Shown here: positions 33,601 to 46,329 of the stretch, piece after piece | Numbering within the stretch: position 1 is the stretch's first letter | How the letters are laid out: every line of letters begins with the position of its first letter | DNA from: Dillenia suffruticosa | Taxonomy: Eukaryota > Streptophyta > Magnoliopsida > Dilleniales > Dilleniaceae | Assembly (NCBI GenBank): GCA_033439265.1 | Contig: JAVTVX010000012.1 | Coordinates: 2,159,001-2,223,000 of the forward strand | Reading direction: 5' to 3' | DNA: 64,000 nucleotides | Notes under the pieces: model-generated | The model's database searches: none | Told to the model about the DNA's origin: nothing | The model's input: only the letters and a program-made list of their open reading frames with translations | Position numbers and translations under genes: made by a program

Positions 33601-36600
33601 CATCTGAAAATATGTGAAGAGAATCCAAAAGATCCTCATCAACTACACATGCTACTGGTATTGACTCCTGACCAAAGCTTATGTCTTCACATAAGACAAT
33701 GGAATTTGGGTCAACTTCTTGTCTAAAATGGCACGAATCAATGATATAATGACACTCATCTGTTTCCCAGCCCTCATTGATATCTGGTGAAAATACCAAT
33801 TTAGAACCCCCAAAGTCTTCGGAGCGAGGCACCAGTGGGAGTTGCAGGTTTGAGTTTATAGATGGACTACATCCTTTTGGACAAACAAACCCTTCTTGAT
33901 GCCATTCCACTTGAATATTGTTCTCGCTACAGAGTTTGGCTGCCTTGAGGAACAGGCGCTCAGGCAGTTCTCCATATCTTTTCTCAAGTGAAACTTTAAG
34001 TCCAATCTTACAGCAAATATAACGAGCAGTGGACAAAATTTCTATGTTACTCGGACGAGGCTTTGTTTTCTTGATCTCAGCAAACAAGATATTTGCAACA
34101 GCTGAACACTGAGAGTCTGTCAATTTATCAAGATTATCAATGTTCGTTGCCTCAGTTACATGTGTTCCAATTCTCACATTCCCACTGCTTATTGCTGATG
34201 CCTGCATGCGTTTCTTTAGGCTGGAAGTGGCCCTATTCCTGATCCGATAGGATGCTGCTGTCAGGCCCTTCTTGAATCTAGGGCGTGTAAGTCTTCCAGA
34301 TTTTAATTTGTAAGCATAGAAGCGAATACCCTTTTTTGGGGCACGAGGGCCTGCCATGTTTGGCCCCATATGAGCAGCTTGGTGATGGCGGCCCAGATCA
34401 GGTAATAGGTTAAACTTTAGCCCACAAAACCTGCAAATAAACCTTCTGAACCCATCTTGACTCTCAGAATTATTTTCTGCAAAGACTGCAGTTCCTGGGT
34501 CAAGTTTCTTTGGGGAAGTTTCCCTTGCAGAAGGGTTTTGCAGCTGAATATCTTTTGAAAGCCTCAAATCAGCTGGATGAACAGACAGAACATGTGACCA
34601 TAGCTCCTCAGGATTTCCAAAATGGCTACCACAAGGAATACACTGGAGAAGCACACACTGCTCTACAAATTGCACACGATGTCTCTCCTGCACATGGGTC
34701 TCCAGAGACTTCCTGTTGGTAAATGAATCCAGACAAATGGCACACGCGTAACCTCTACACAACCACTGTGATTCTTTTTTATGATTGTCCTTCCAATGTG
34801 CACCTAGTGATTGGTCATCAGGGAAATCCTCTGAGCAAATCTTGCACTTCAAATTTTCCTGAGGTTCTTTCTTCTCTTTATGCTCCAGCATCAAAACTGG
34901 CTCTTCCACAGGGTAAGGGGGTAGGTGCATGTTATGAGCGCTATCAAAACCCCAAAGCCTCTTAAGTTTTTCTTTTTCACTGCAAACCAACTTTATTAGA
35001 AATTCACCCACGTGAAAATCTTTAGAAGCTTCAGAAAGTGCCCACTGAAACTGGATATCTTTAGGAACCATGTTTCTCATGGATAGGATACTTTTAAAGA
35101 GCTTGTAGAAAACATCACATGCTTGATGTAAATGCAGTTTCTGCTCATGCGAGCAACACCCTGCATAAAGATCCAGAAAAACTTCTTTTGAAATAATCCT
35201 ACTTTTCCCATTCCGTGCACGTTTAAGCCACTTAGGAAGGTGTTTTTCACAGTATAACGTATAACGCTTTGGACTCTCCAAACAAGGATCAGTTCCATCC
35301 TGTGGCCACTCACCTATGCAGTACTGATTTGATGGGCTCTTGAAATCCTCAATGCCAAGAGCAGGCTTTTGCGTCGAGCTGTTGTTTCCATTCATAATTG
35401 ACACAGGAACTGCTTCAATTGGATTGTCAACTTCACCTACTAGTACTATATCTTTGCAGTAGGAGGTCTCTGGCCGGGAACCATCATCCTCACGCTTTCT
35501 TTTGAGCCTATTATCTGTTGAATTTGAGTTCTGAGTCCTATCTATCTGGGTTCTATGTTTTTTACAGTATGAGGAACCATATAGAGACCGGTGTTTGCAC
35601 CTGGTACCAAGCACAGTGGTTCCTTCACACATTGGTGTATCCACAGGGATTATACCTTCAGATTTTGAAGAATGACTTGCAAAACGAGAAGCCAGATGCA
35701 CACAACAGTAAACATCACCCTCATTTGCTGACCTTACACATTGCCTTCCCTTCGATTCAATGAAGGCTATGCACTGCCGATTCTTACTTCCCAGATCCAA
35801 GGGTTTGCCAGAAACAACAATGTTAGGAGTAGATTCCGCATCTTTACTTTGGATGATCTCTGACGCTCCTGGTTCAACCACAATCTCATTCCATCGATCA
35901 GCCTCATTACCAGTGAAATTCATTGGTTCAACAACCTCTTCAAAAACATCCTCTTTACCAGAACTGGACAGTGATTTAGCAGCATTCACAACATCTCCAC
36001 CATCAAAATATCCAGAGTCAATCCCAAGAGTTGCAGCCTGGTGCAATGCCTTAGGTTCTGCCTGGGAAGGGGGTGCCTCTGCACGACGAACTACAAGCTT
36101 GGGCCTTTTCCTACTAATATGGAGATTTGTGGATATTGGACTATCAATAAACTGTGGCTCTGGATCTACAGTACTTGAAATGGGATTTGATGTTGCAAAC
36201 CATTTACTAATATCTTCTTTCCAAGTCTTCCAATCTAAATTCAATTGAGATTGCATTGGTGCATCCCAGAGTGAACGAATATCATTCCACAAAACAGACT
36301 CCATTAGTTCCTGCAACAGGAATGAAGCATCAGCCAAATGTAAGGACAAATTGAAAATAGCTATGTCATTTGATGTAATATGGATTTATCTCAATTTCAC
36401 CAACACAACTGGTGCCAAAAAAAGGAGGAAAAGAAAAAATTAGAAAACAATGATGTATATAGCGAGGTTTAATGCTCCCATGTTTATGCTCCTAAGAAAA
36501 TTTCTCTTTTTCTAGCGATACCTAGTTCTATCCAATTTCATTTAGTTTAGCTAAAAGAGAGGGAATCCTGTTAAAAATTACATGGGCATATAGAATTCTT

Positions 36601-39600
36601 CTCCAAAGCCTCTAAGATTTTACCACAAAGCATCTATTGTATACTGTTACCAAACAGGTATTCGACTTTTAATCAAGTCCTTAAGAAGAATTCCAAAAAA
36701 TTGTTTTCTTTTCCTGTTGTTTGTGCATGCCCTTTTTTCTCTGTTTTTTTTTAGAAGGGGGGTTTCTTCCACCACTATTATCAAATATCATATACCATAA
36801 ATCTACTCGGGTAAAGGGCCTTCAGACAATGAAACAACCCGGGGCGCACATTACAGTTTTACAAAGAGTGGAATGTTAAATGTACAAGAATTGCAGGTGC
36901 AGCATGGCCATAGAAGGAAAAGGAAACTTTTAAAGGACTATTAACTTTTAGGCCCCAAAAAAAAGGCAAGTTCACATTGTTGTTTAGTAAGAATGCCATC
37001 ACAACAGCAATGTCTAATACCAATACCTCTTTCAGCATTTCAATGAGCTCAGAATTTTGTGAATTCTCGCATCTTCGTAGCCAAGAATGAGACTGATTTT
37101 TTAACCAGTCAGGATTCTTGTACTGACCAGATATCATCTGATAAAGAAAGGAGAAATAAAATTTTATCAGCAGAAAATGAAATTACGTGCCATCTGGGGG
37201 AAAAAAAATAAATGGTTCATGGGAAAGGCAAACTCCATAAGAAACATTAACCACCCACCTCAGAATTTACTAGGAGAAATGCAAGATGAAACACATCATA
37301 CAGCTTGGTGTCACAGGGAAAACTTATTATTGTTCAGTTTAGGCAACTATCATAATTTTGGCCAGACAAAGATAAGGTAGTTGCAACAAATAAGATGAGT
37401 ACTCAAGCCACGGCCTACAAAGGCACCCAGAATCAATTTACACATTTGATGCAAGACATAAATATGAACACTGGATCATTAAAAAGAAAAGGGTTTTCAT
37501 CCCCATATTTCAGTGCACAATCCAAAAGATAAACAACAACAAACTAAGTCTTAATCCAATCCTTAGGGGTCAGCCATTTGAAAGACAAATATGAATATAA
37601 TTAAAAAAGAAAAATAAATAAGTAAATAAATAAATACAAAGATAAATGAATAGAAATAAAACAGAAAAAATATATATATATATAAATAAATAAATAAATA
37701 AAAATAAAAATAAAAATACATAAATACATATATCTAAAATATGATAGTTCTTCTACGCCACTTATTCCTATGCAATGTGATCTTCTCATATAAACCCTTA
37801 ACTATCATATCTTTACGAATAATTTGTATCTAAATTTTTAACGGTCTACCCCTACGTCTTACTAAATCTCCTATATTTAAGTTCTCAATTCTCCTAACCT
37901 ATGTTGCACAAAAACGAAAACGGGAAAACAAAAACGAATACGAAGCGATACGATGAAACGACATTTTATAAAAACAGAAACGTGGACAAATATGCAAATA
38001 TAAAAAATATAAGGATTTTTATATAAATATTAATTATTTTTCAAAAATAATAGAATAACCATGTTTTATAATAAAATAAAAAATAATCAAATATATAAGT
38101 ATTAAAATAAGATAAATAATATAAAAAATATATAAATATAAAAAAACTATATGAAATTTTGTATAAATATTAATTAATTTAACGTGTGGAAACGTTTCAA
38201 AGATGGGAAACGTTTCGGAAACGGGAAAATATCAGTATTCAAAAGTTTCCGTGCATCATAGCTCCTAACTTATGTATCCATGGGTCTTCTTTACATATGC
38301 CCAAACCACCTCAGAGGATATTCTCACATCTTATCCACAATTGAACTAATTCTCAACTTATTACGAATCTCTTCATTTTTAATTCTATCTCTTCTAGTTT
38401 TACCACACATCCATCTAATAATCCTCATTTCTGCTACGACCATTTTTTGTTTTTGTTGTTGTTTAATAACTCTACACTTAATATCATACAATAGTGCAGA
38501 TTTAACCATGGTTCTATAGAGCTTTCCCTTCAAATGCATCGGCATCATGCGATCATAAAAAATTCCGAATGCTTTTCTCCATTTCATCCAACACACTTAA
38601 ATTCTATGGTTCACATCCCCATCTATATTGCTATCATTTTGAATGATAGAATCTAGATATCTAAATCATTCACTTTTCAGTACATCTTGTCCATCTAGTC
38701 TAATTGTTTTTTTATCATTCTGATTGCTGTTACTAAACCTACATCTCATATACTCAGTTTTCAATCTACTTAGTCTAAACCCTCTGGATTCCAGTGTGAC
38801 CCTCTACAACTCTAATTTAGTACTAATACCCTCCCTGGTTTCATCAACTTTTACTATATCATCTGCAGAAAACATATACCACGGTATTTCATCTTGAATA
38901 TTTTTTGTGACTTCGTCTATTACTATTGCAAAGAGAATGAGGCTTAATGACGATCCTTGATAGAGCCCAATGTTAATGGGGAAGTTATCGCTCAAACCCC
39001 CCGCAAGTTCTTACATTGATTACAACTCCCTCATACATATCTTTGATAAGATTAATGTATTTCGAGGAAATTCCTTTCTTCATCAGCGCCCACCATAATA
39101 CTTCTCTAAAAACCCTATCATATGCTTTTTCTAGATCAATGAATACCATATATAGATCTCTCTTATATGCTCTATATGTCTCCATCAAATGTCTTAACAA
39201 ATGGATTGTTTCCGTGGTGGATCTCTCAGGCATAAATCCAAATTGATTTTGAAATACATTTATCTCCAATCTCAATCCATAGTCTATCACTCTTTTTCAT
39301 AATTTCATAATATGACTCATAATTTTAATTTCTCTATAGTTAAAGCAATCTTGTATATATTCTTTATTATTATATAACGATACGATTATACTCTTCCTCC
39401 ATATTTTGGGTCTTCTCTCATTTTGCCAGATTTTGTTGAAATATCCGTTAACATTATTATACCAAATTCACCTAAACATTTCCAAACTTCTATAGGAATA
39501 CCATCAGGTCGTATAGCTTTATTATTCTTCATTCTTTTTAAAGCCTCCTTCACTTCATGAGGACGAATTTTACGTTTAAAGTATCTATTAATCTATTCTA

Positions 39601-41791
39601 CAGGTATTTCGATATTTCTTATATTTGTTGTACTCTCAATGTTGAAGAGATTATCAGAATAATCATTCCAACGCTTTCTTAAGTCCTCATTCCTTATAAG
39701 TATATCATTAGTTCCACTCTTAATACACCTAACACCATTTAGATCTTTTTTCTTTCTTTCCCTTATCTTGGTAATTCTGTATATCTCTCTTTCTCCGTCT
39801 TTTGTCTCCAATCTCTTGTATAGTTCATTATATACCTTACTCTTTGATTCTTGGATAATCTTTCTCACATCTTTTTTTGCATTTTTATATTTTTCATATT
39901 TATCGCTACTACTATTATCTATCATCCAAAAGATACCCCCAGCTAAAACATGTGAAAGTGGAAATCATTGGCTTCACTGCATTAGGGGAAGCATCAAGCA
40001 TAGGAAGCATTAAATATTTAAAGATAGACAACTTTATATTCACAGAGCCAATTTGCTGAGTGGTTATGAGCTTGTACCATACTTCAAAGGAAACTATTAG
40101 AGCAGGCTAAATGATGTAAATTTGCAAGTTTTCAATGCTTTGCTAGTTGACCACAACTTCTTAACAAGAGAATACAAGCAAAAAATGGAAGGAGAAAAAA
40201 AAGGAGATAATCACACAATCAATAACGTTATGGATAAAAAAATTATTTCATTTAATAATCACATTAATTATTTTTCCTAATCTAATTGCAAGTAAATGCT
40301 CATTAGCAATCATTAAGTTTTATGGAAAGCAAAAATGTAGACATGTGTTTCCTCTTCTTAGGTAGAGTTCTGTTTGGTGTAGCATACATTTTGGCATAAT
40401 TATAACCCAAATAGCAATTGCTAAAAATCTGTCACTCACTATCGATACTGAGAAATCGTTTATCTCTCTGATAATAAAAATGGATACCAAATGAGTCAGT
40501 TGACTTCCCCCAATAAAGATCATTTCTAACCAAACACTAACTTCAGCATCTTATTAACCAGTGCTCAGCTTGCTCCATCATACAACAAATTATACCTATC
40601 GCAGAACCCCAAGTTCAGTTATATTTTATCATCAGTTCTGATGTCAGGGATACAAACTTGTCAAATGTAAGCTACAATGTTTGTTTGCTTCAACATTAAA
40701 CCCATCATGATGTAAGAAACTCTAGTTTTTCAATATGAGAACTGAGAAGTGGCTTATTTTCACAAATTAGCATTGTGATCCAAAAACCAAACATAGCCCA
40801 AAAGAACCTATTAAACCTGCTAGACAGAAATCAAGAAAGAGAAAAAGTTATAACCGATCCCCTTTCTGCCAGAGACAGACTTACATTCTGAAGCTTCATA
40901 AGCATCCTTGCAAGATCAGAATAACCTTGGCAGCAGGAAGCCTGCTTTGCGAATTCCTTCCAGGCCAACATGTTTCTTGCAGTGTCTATCAGAGCCTATG
41001 CAGGTTTAAGAAAATGTCAAGAAGGAAATGATAAAGAAGATGAATAGGTATAAGTAAATAAAACATAACATACCTCAGGATGTAATTGCATCATGATGTT
41101 CAGCATGCTAAAAGCAAGTTTCTGCATAATACCCCACCAGGGAAAAGTCAAATTTTTTACCATGGGAAAGTCAAAAATGCAAGTGCTATGAACTCCCCAC
41201 TTGCATGCTTCCAATAATGATGATTTACTTTCCATGTTGATAAAAGTCATTCAGTCCTAGCACATTTAATTACAGCCTGCCACTTAACTCTGCACAATAG
41301 ATGGAACTACAAAGCATGGACATAAACAGGAAACAGGGACACGATTCAATGAGATCACAATAAAATTCCTTGGGGGAATATATGCAGCTAGGATATGGCA
41401 ATACTACATACAATACATGTATGGTGTCATTATGAGACTTTAGAGAGATGAAACAAAACCTTAAGGAAGCTGGATTTTCGTCAGTGTAGAATTTGCACCA
41501 TATCCAAGCTGAAACAGTATAGAGAGGAAAAATTAAGCATACAGCAGTTACCTTGACCGACACTCCCAATGCTTCATCTTGTTGCCCTGAATCACTTTCT
41601 CTGCCGTTGCTTTGAACACCGCATTCAATGTTATTAACAAGGGATTCCTGAGAGGCCAGGGAGAGCTTAGAATATAATTCTCTGCAATTAAGTTATCACA
41701 TTTGATATCATCTGAATCACAAAACACCCACCTCATCACAAAATGAATTTGCACTATAGTGGCCATCTGAGGTTGACAGTTCTTCAACCAT
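30660..41791 (-). CDS. SUVR5: SUVR5-like histone H3 lysine methyltransferase (zinc fingers plus SET)
   Basis: Nuclear chromatin repressor family; Arabidopsis SUVR5 binds DNA by C2H2 fingers and promotes H3K9me2. Twelve exons on the minus strand: 41732-41791, 41552-41647, 41074-41121, 40885-40995, 37027-37137, 33503-36310, 32911-33072, 32338-32454, 32167-32270, 31932-32069, 31052-31139, 30660-30767. They give 1316 aa from the first usable ATG. Visible parts are Cys/His blocks ([27 protein letters not shown]), four C2H2 fingers at about residues 629-790, a pre-SET Cys cluster, SET motifs [23 protein letters not shown] (restored across a splice), GEELTFDY, and post-[14 protein letters not shown]. 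All joins keep frame. The start is uncertain because the family N-terminus upstream is broken (see 41732-41988), and a PWWP-like exon is decayed (41119-41290). Functional short form versus early pseudogene is open. Confidence 0.85.
37520..37531. repeat. 12-bp target site duplication, LINE 3' side
   Basis: atccaaaagata, repeated at 39924-39935 on the other side of the LINE. Confidence 0.8.
37532..39923 (-). mobile_element. 5'-truncated RTE-type LINE in a SUVR5-like intron
   Basis: A non-LTR retrotransposon on the minus strand, in the same orientation as the host gene. Reverse transcriptase pieces are recognisable in order: [31 protein letters not shown] and [14 protein letters not shown] (38985-39290), [14 protein letters not shown] with SADDIV in place of the catalytic FADD (38804-38995), and a downstream part (38324-38596). 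The pieces lie in different frames, so the copy is dead. The 3' end carries the (TTG)n tail and tggctga-cccta words of plant RTE elements. A perfect 12-bp duplication flanks it (37520-37531, 39924-39935). The body starts in mid-ORF directly at the duplication, so it is 5' truncated. A MITE is nested inside. Confidence 0.88.
37899..38261. mobile_element. hAT-like MITE nested in the LINE, 8-bp target duplication
   Basis: The ends are CTATGTTGCAC and GTGCATCATAG, inverted repeats with one mismatch. The 8-bp direct repeat ctcctaac flanks it (37891-37898, 38262-38269). The subterminal parts repeat words like ggaaacgt/cgaaaacggg, and the core is A/T-rich. It interrupts the LINE 3' region, so it inserted later than the LINE. 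No coding capacity. Confidence 0.75.
39924..39935. repeat. 12-bp target site duplication, LINE 5' side
   Basis: atccaaaagata, identical to 37520-37531. Confidence 0.8.
41119..41290 (-). pseudogene. decayed SUVR5 exon (PWWP-like region) inside the present intron
   Basis: On the minus strand the sequence still reads [12 protein letters not shown], then TGA, then LLST. In another frame it reads MVKNLT followed by [12 protein letters not shown], which runs into the used exon at 41121. Intact plant SUVR5 proteins have KWQAGIRCAR---LST, a conserved stretch of about 50 residues, then MVKDLT---IMQKLA--ML. Here that middle is shortened to about 25 codons and out of frame. The exon is therefore a relic. 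The splice acceptor at 41122-41123 (tatgcag) lies exactly where the frame is still good, so skipping the broken part keeps the protein in frame. Confidence 0.65.
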
Positions 41792-41988
41792 TCCTCAACC
41801 TTCAGGTGATCTCTCACTTTCAGACCCTTTGACAAGTGCCACTAAATTATTGCTTTTATTATTGGAAACTGGTTTTTCACTTCCTAGACGATCATCTCCT
41901 CCATCAAATACAAGATTGGCTTTGGAACTCCGTTGAGGCAAGCAGATTCACAAAAATATTTAACACCAGGACAAGAATAAACCTCCAT
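41732..41988 (-). pseudogene. broken original N-terminal exon of the SUVR5-like gene
   Basis: The family start is recognisable at 41988 as MEVYSCPGVKYFCESAC. The frame then shifts by one base near 41935-41940. In the shifted frame the homology continues with PQRSSKANLVFDGGDD and SERSPEG, meets TGA at 41795-41797, and goes on with [18 protein letters not shown] to the donor at 41731. Translation from the original ATG would stop after about 35 residues. The first ATG after the TGA is at 41791, in the frame of all downstream exons. Confidence 0.7.
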
Positions 41989-44660
41989 AACTCCAACTAT
42001 AATTTTGTAATGCCATAAGACATCTATACTGTTAACTTCCAACCAACTCAATCACCTGCCTAAAGAAAGCCCAACACCATTATGGGTCAGATGGATGTAC
42101 TGAAAGTGATCAACGAAATGTTAGTTAATCTGCAAATATCACCCATTTTGCTGATCCAGAATAGCATTAACATAATGTACATGCATGTGCAACATAATTC
42201 TTTCTGCAAAAATGGTGGCTGGTTAAGAAATATTTGTCTTAACTTTGGAACAAATTGAAAAAGAATGACGTGACCCAACAATGAATCATGCAAACTCTTG
42301 GGAGTAGAAAAACATGTGCAGGCATCCGCACATGAAAAAAATGACTGGCTTAGCCTTTGAGAAGAGAAGAGAGAAACTATTAGCTGGCTGCTTGACGGTT
42401 TGGGGGAGAAATGTCCAAATATTACAAGGAAGCAGAAATCAATGATGGCAAAAGGGACAACTTGAAGACATAAAGATGGTAGCTGCAGAAATACTAACAG
42501 TGATTACACAGATTATGCATACACATCATCAATCAACTCAGGATGTAATCCCCTAGTGCATTCACTCAATAGCCTTTCACTGAGAAAGAGTCCATGACAA
42601 TGGTCTGCTTCAAAATTCATCTTCATCTTTATTATTTCAAGAGCTTAAATTTTCCTTCAGGATGCCTCAAGAACAATGCATACATCAAGAACAAATGGTC
42701 ATGGCGATATTTATTCTTGCATAGGAATAGCGGAAGCACATTGGATCAAAAATCAGACGGGATCAATTCATGATCTATCATGTTCAAAAGTATTTAACAT
42801 GGGGGCTTCAGAATTTCGCAACTTTATTTGTTAAGTGGGTATGGTGTACGCAATTACATTAAATCATCAGATGTAAATTATCTGCAGATATGATGGCATT
42901 CCAAATAGCCTCTTATTTATTAATATACTTGCTGTTTGGGTATCTATTTCACAACCCATGCATCCATTCCCTTAAATTTTCTTTTTCTCCACTAATATTC
43001 ATTTGCATAAAATTTCATAATTTACCCCAACTTGAGTACCCAACTTGAGTACTGATTATTTCAACAGTGCTTTCCAAGCACTGTAGAAGATAAGCTTGCA
43101 TAAATTATGGGATTTTTCTCAGATATTCGAGCAGACATCAAAGAATGAGAATCTCCTACCAAAGTTAAGTATATTGATTCCTCATCACTCAAGTTAGTGT
43201 CCCAAGTGTCATTTGATTTTCAAACCACTATCCTTTATATAATAACAAAAAGCATCATAGGTTAAAAATTCATCAAAGAGAAATAAAAATACAACATCTA
43301 AAAGTAAAATACAACAGAATAAAAACTAGAAGATACGTGTTTAGGAAAAATTATGACAAAGATTCTCAACCAAAAAAAGAGTCAAATATTGAGAAAACGA
43401 AAACCAACACCAAAAACAAAAATTGAATTTGTTAAAGCCACCATTAGGGACAAAAATAGGCAAAGCCTAACTGAGTGGTAATATGATGTTCAAGCCTGAC
43501 TCGTTTAGTAAACTATTGGCTTGTGTAGCGTTATGAGTTGTAGTCAAATGAGTTTTTACCCTTTTTTTAGTCAAGTTCAAGTTAGTCTAATATCAATTTT
43601 TCCTAATTTTAAAAACCATGAATATATCCTATTCTTAATATACCAAAGCTGAATGATGTTTATCACATATAACAAAAATTTTCCAAGTTTCCAAATTACA
43701 GAACCCCCATGCCCGCAGCAAAAAACAAAAAGGAAAAGGAAAATGAGTAACGACTATTACTTTAAATAAGAACAATAGTAACAGAAGAATAGTCAGTGAT
43801 TCTATGTAAAATTGATGACAGCCTTAGAACAACCTAATCAATAGACAGAAATAACCAGAATTGCATAGAGGCAAAATTTTTATTCTACAGAAATATATGA
43901 TGTTTCAGACACACCCAGACCCACTCGCACACACAGGCAAAATAGTATAGAGGAAAAATTCAAAATCCCCGAAAAAAATAAAAATTGCACAATATTTATT
44001 CTACAGAAATATATTGTAGAGTAGATGGGCCCAACCAGAATTGCATACAAACACTAGCAGGCAGAACAGAAGTTTCAGACAGAAGGGAGACAATGCTCCA
44101 AAATATTACATAAGATTAATTAGCAATCTCAGAAAAATAAAATCTTGATAGCTTTTGGTGCGACCTTTGAATTTTTTGGGTTCCAACATTGTCAATTAGA
44201 ATCCCAAGTTTGACCCCCCCAAAAAAAAGAGCCAAAACCCCGCAATCCTAGAAATCAATTATGTGATCAAAACCCTCAACAAAAACATGAACAATCGGGG
44301 GAATCCAAAAAAAAAAAATACCCAGATCATATGAAACATGCCTGGTGAGTCCAAAATCCAAAACCCACAAAGAAAAGAAAAAGATTCAAGAAAACCATGA
44401 TAAATGACGAATCCATGAAATCTCCAAACTGGGGTTAATTAAAATCGTTCAATTAATAAAGGGTTTTTCTCTAATATGATTAATTTGACCCTTTTTTTTA
44501 GTATGACACAGACCTAACCCAGGTCACAACCCATAACCGATAACTCAGAAACGTGACATACCCGCATACGAAAAATCACAATGTTTATGTTGCAGACACT
44601 AAGGACAAACAAATACACAGAAACATCTTTAAAAAGATTGAGAGATTGATAGGAATGTAC
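41989..44660 (-). other. probable long leader intron of the SUVR5-like gene
   Basis: No coding exon seen. A donor-like site (taaag|GTACAT) ends a possible leader exon at 44661, and acceptors of moderate quality lie just upstream of 41988 (about 42024 and 42028). AT-rich with no recognised mobile element. Assignment as a leader intron is inference. Confidence 0.4.
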
Positions 44661-44830
44661 CTTTAAAAGTCCTAAGGATTTGGCACGAAGATCACCTTTT
44701 TCCCATTGTTGTAAATGTAAGGTCTGGGTCTGGTCTCGGTCTGTATTCTCTCGTGCCCTAATTTTTTTTTTTTTTCTCTCTCTCTCTCTCTTTCTCTCTC
44801 TAGCCTCTCCAACTCTTTTTTTTTTTTTTG
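44661..44830 (-). promoter_or_regulatory. probable leader exon and promoter side of the SUVR5-like gene
   Basis: On the coding (minus) strand there are GA runs and A-runs (plus 44762-44804 and 44817-44830), as in the other leaders of this window. More GA tracts follow to about 45005, and a G+C-richer patch near 45050-45080. The transcription start is not defined. Confidence 0.35.
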
Positions 44831-46329
44831 GGAGACACTATTGGCTGCTGGTAATGGATGGGGTAAAGTGACTAGATATTTTTATACATTTTTGGTTCCC
44901 GGACCGCGTACAATATAATACGAACCGAACCAAAGTTTCATAGAGAGAGAAAAATGGAAACCGCACGAGGAGGTGGATAGCGCTGAGAGAGAGTCAGAGA
45001 GAGATGCTTGGCAGTCGAAGGGTTATATTGATATCAAAAAATATGTAGACTACGCCCCCGGGTTACGCAGCGCGCTTCCATAGGCTTTTCTTCTCCCCCT
45101 TTTCTCTTCCTTCACATGACACGGCATTGGTGGGTGTAAAACTTTGTTTGTTTCAAGGTTGTGTGGAAAAAGAAATTTTCATTTTTTAAGTCGTGAGATT
45201 ATGAAATCAAATCTAATTTTGTAAAATATAATGAAACTACCCTTTTTAATGATCTAAATTTTGAAATTTTTTATTTTTATGAAGCATTTCTGATACAATT
45301 TCATAACTATGAATGGAAATTTTGAAAATTCTTTATTTTTGTCTTTTTTAAAAAAAATAAATTATGAGCAATAATATTTTTAAATACAGAAAATTTATAA
45401 AATAAAATAATTACAGATTATACATGATATATATAACACTAATTCAAATGAAAGCTGCTTTCTAATAAATAATTTTTCTAAAAAATTATTATTCAGAAAC
45501 TTAATATTTTTTTGGTACCAAAACAAAAGCATTTTTATAAAAATTTCTAAAATATGATAATTAAAAATTTTATTAAAAATATTAAAAGCACTTCTCTGCT
45601 GAATTCCTGGGCGCCCTTTACTATGATTCACATTTTCTATTTTTGTCAATTTTTTTCTTTTATTTTTGGGAGAAAATACTGATGGGGGACAAACTTTTTT
45701 GTTGGTTGATGGGTCTCCATTGAAAGCAACCTTTCAATAATGGCCTCTCTAATTTAACCTTTTTATTAAAAATTTTAAAATTCATGTAATTTACTTTGTA
45801 ATGTTCCGATAATTTCTTTTTTTTTATCTCGCACGTAAAATACATGGTTTTTTTTTTTTTTTACAACTTATACGCAATTGCCGTGATTCAATTGAAAGTT
45901 TATAAATTATAATACTCTTTAAAAATTCACTAATATCTTCTTAATAATTCATATATTCACATAATAATTTTGATATGTTAAACAAAATGTTTCTCATAAG
46001 ATATGAAAAAAAAATAGATATAAATAAACAATTTTTTTTTTGTTGGATTTAGTGAGTTTTTGGTGAGATGATGCATTCATGATGGTTGGTGAAAACTTAT
46101 GGGGATTCATGAGAATATTGATTAATTAATTTTTTTTCTTATATACATAAAATTATGCAAATGTGATGGTAAACGAGTAATAAACTATAAGAATTTAGAT
46201 TAATTTTAATTACCAAATTTATTACATTTTTTGCTGTATATTTCCGTCTAGAAAAGACAATAGAGAGAGATTTAAACACGACAGCCATGTGGAGCCATTA
46301 GATATGTATCCTATGATTTATGGTTGTTT

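Noticed and set aside
37532-39923. LTR retrotransposon or caulimovirus-type insertion in the SUVR5-like intron
   Set aside because: No long terminal repeats, protease, integrase or movement protein were seen. The reverse transcriptase motifs, the TTG tail and 5' truncation are those of an RTE LINE.
41270-41569. 99-codon open frame on the minus strand in the SUVR5-like intron
   Set aside because: It covers intron sequence and part of the decayed exon in mixed frames. No independent family was recognised.
41548-41835. 95-codon open frame on the minus strand (MSKGLKVRDHL...)
   Set aside because: It runs over the SUVR5-like exons in a different frame. The frame with [10 protein letters not shown] and ESLVNNIE matches the family and the splice sites.
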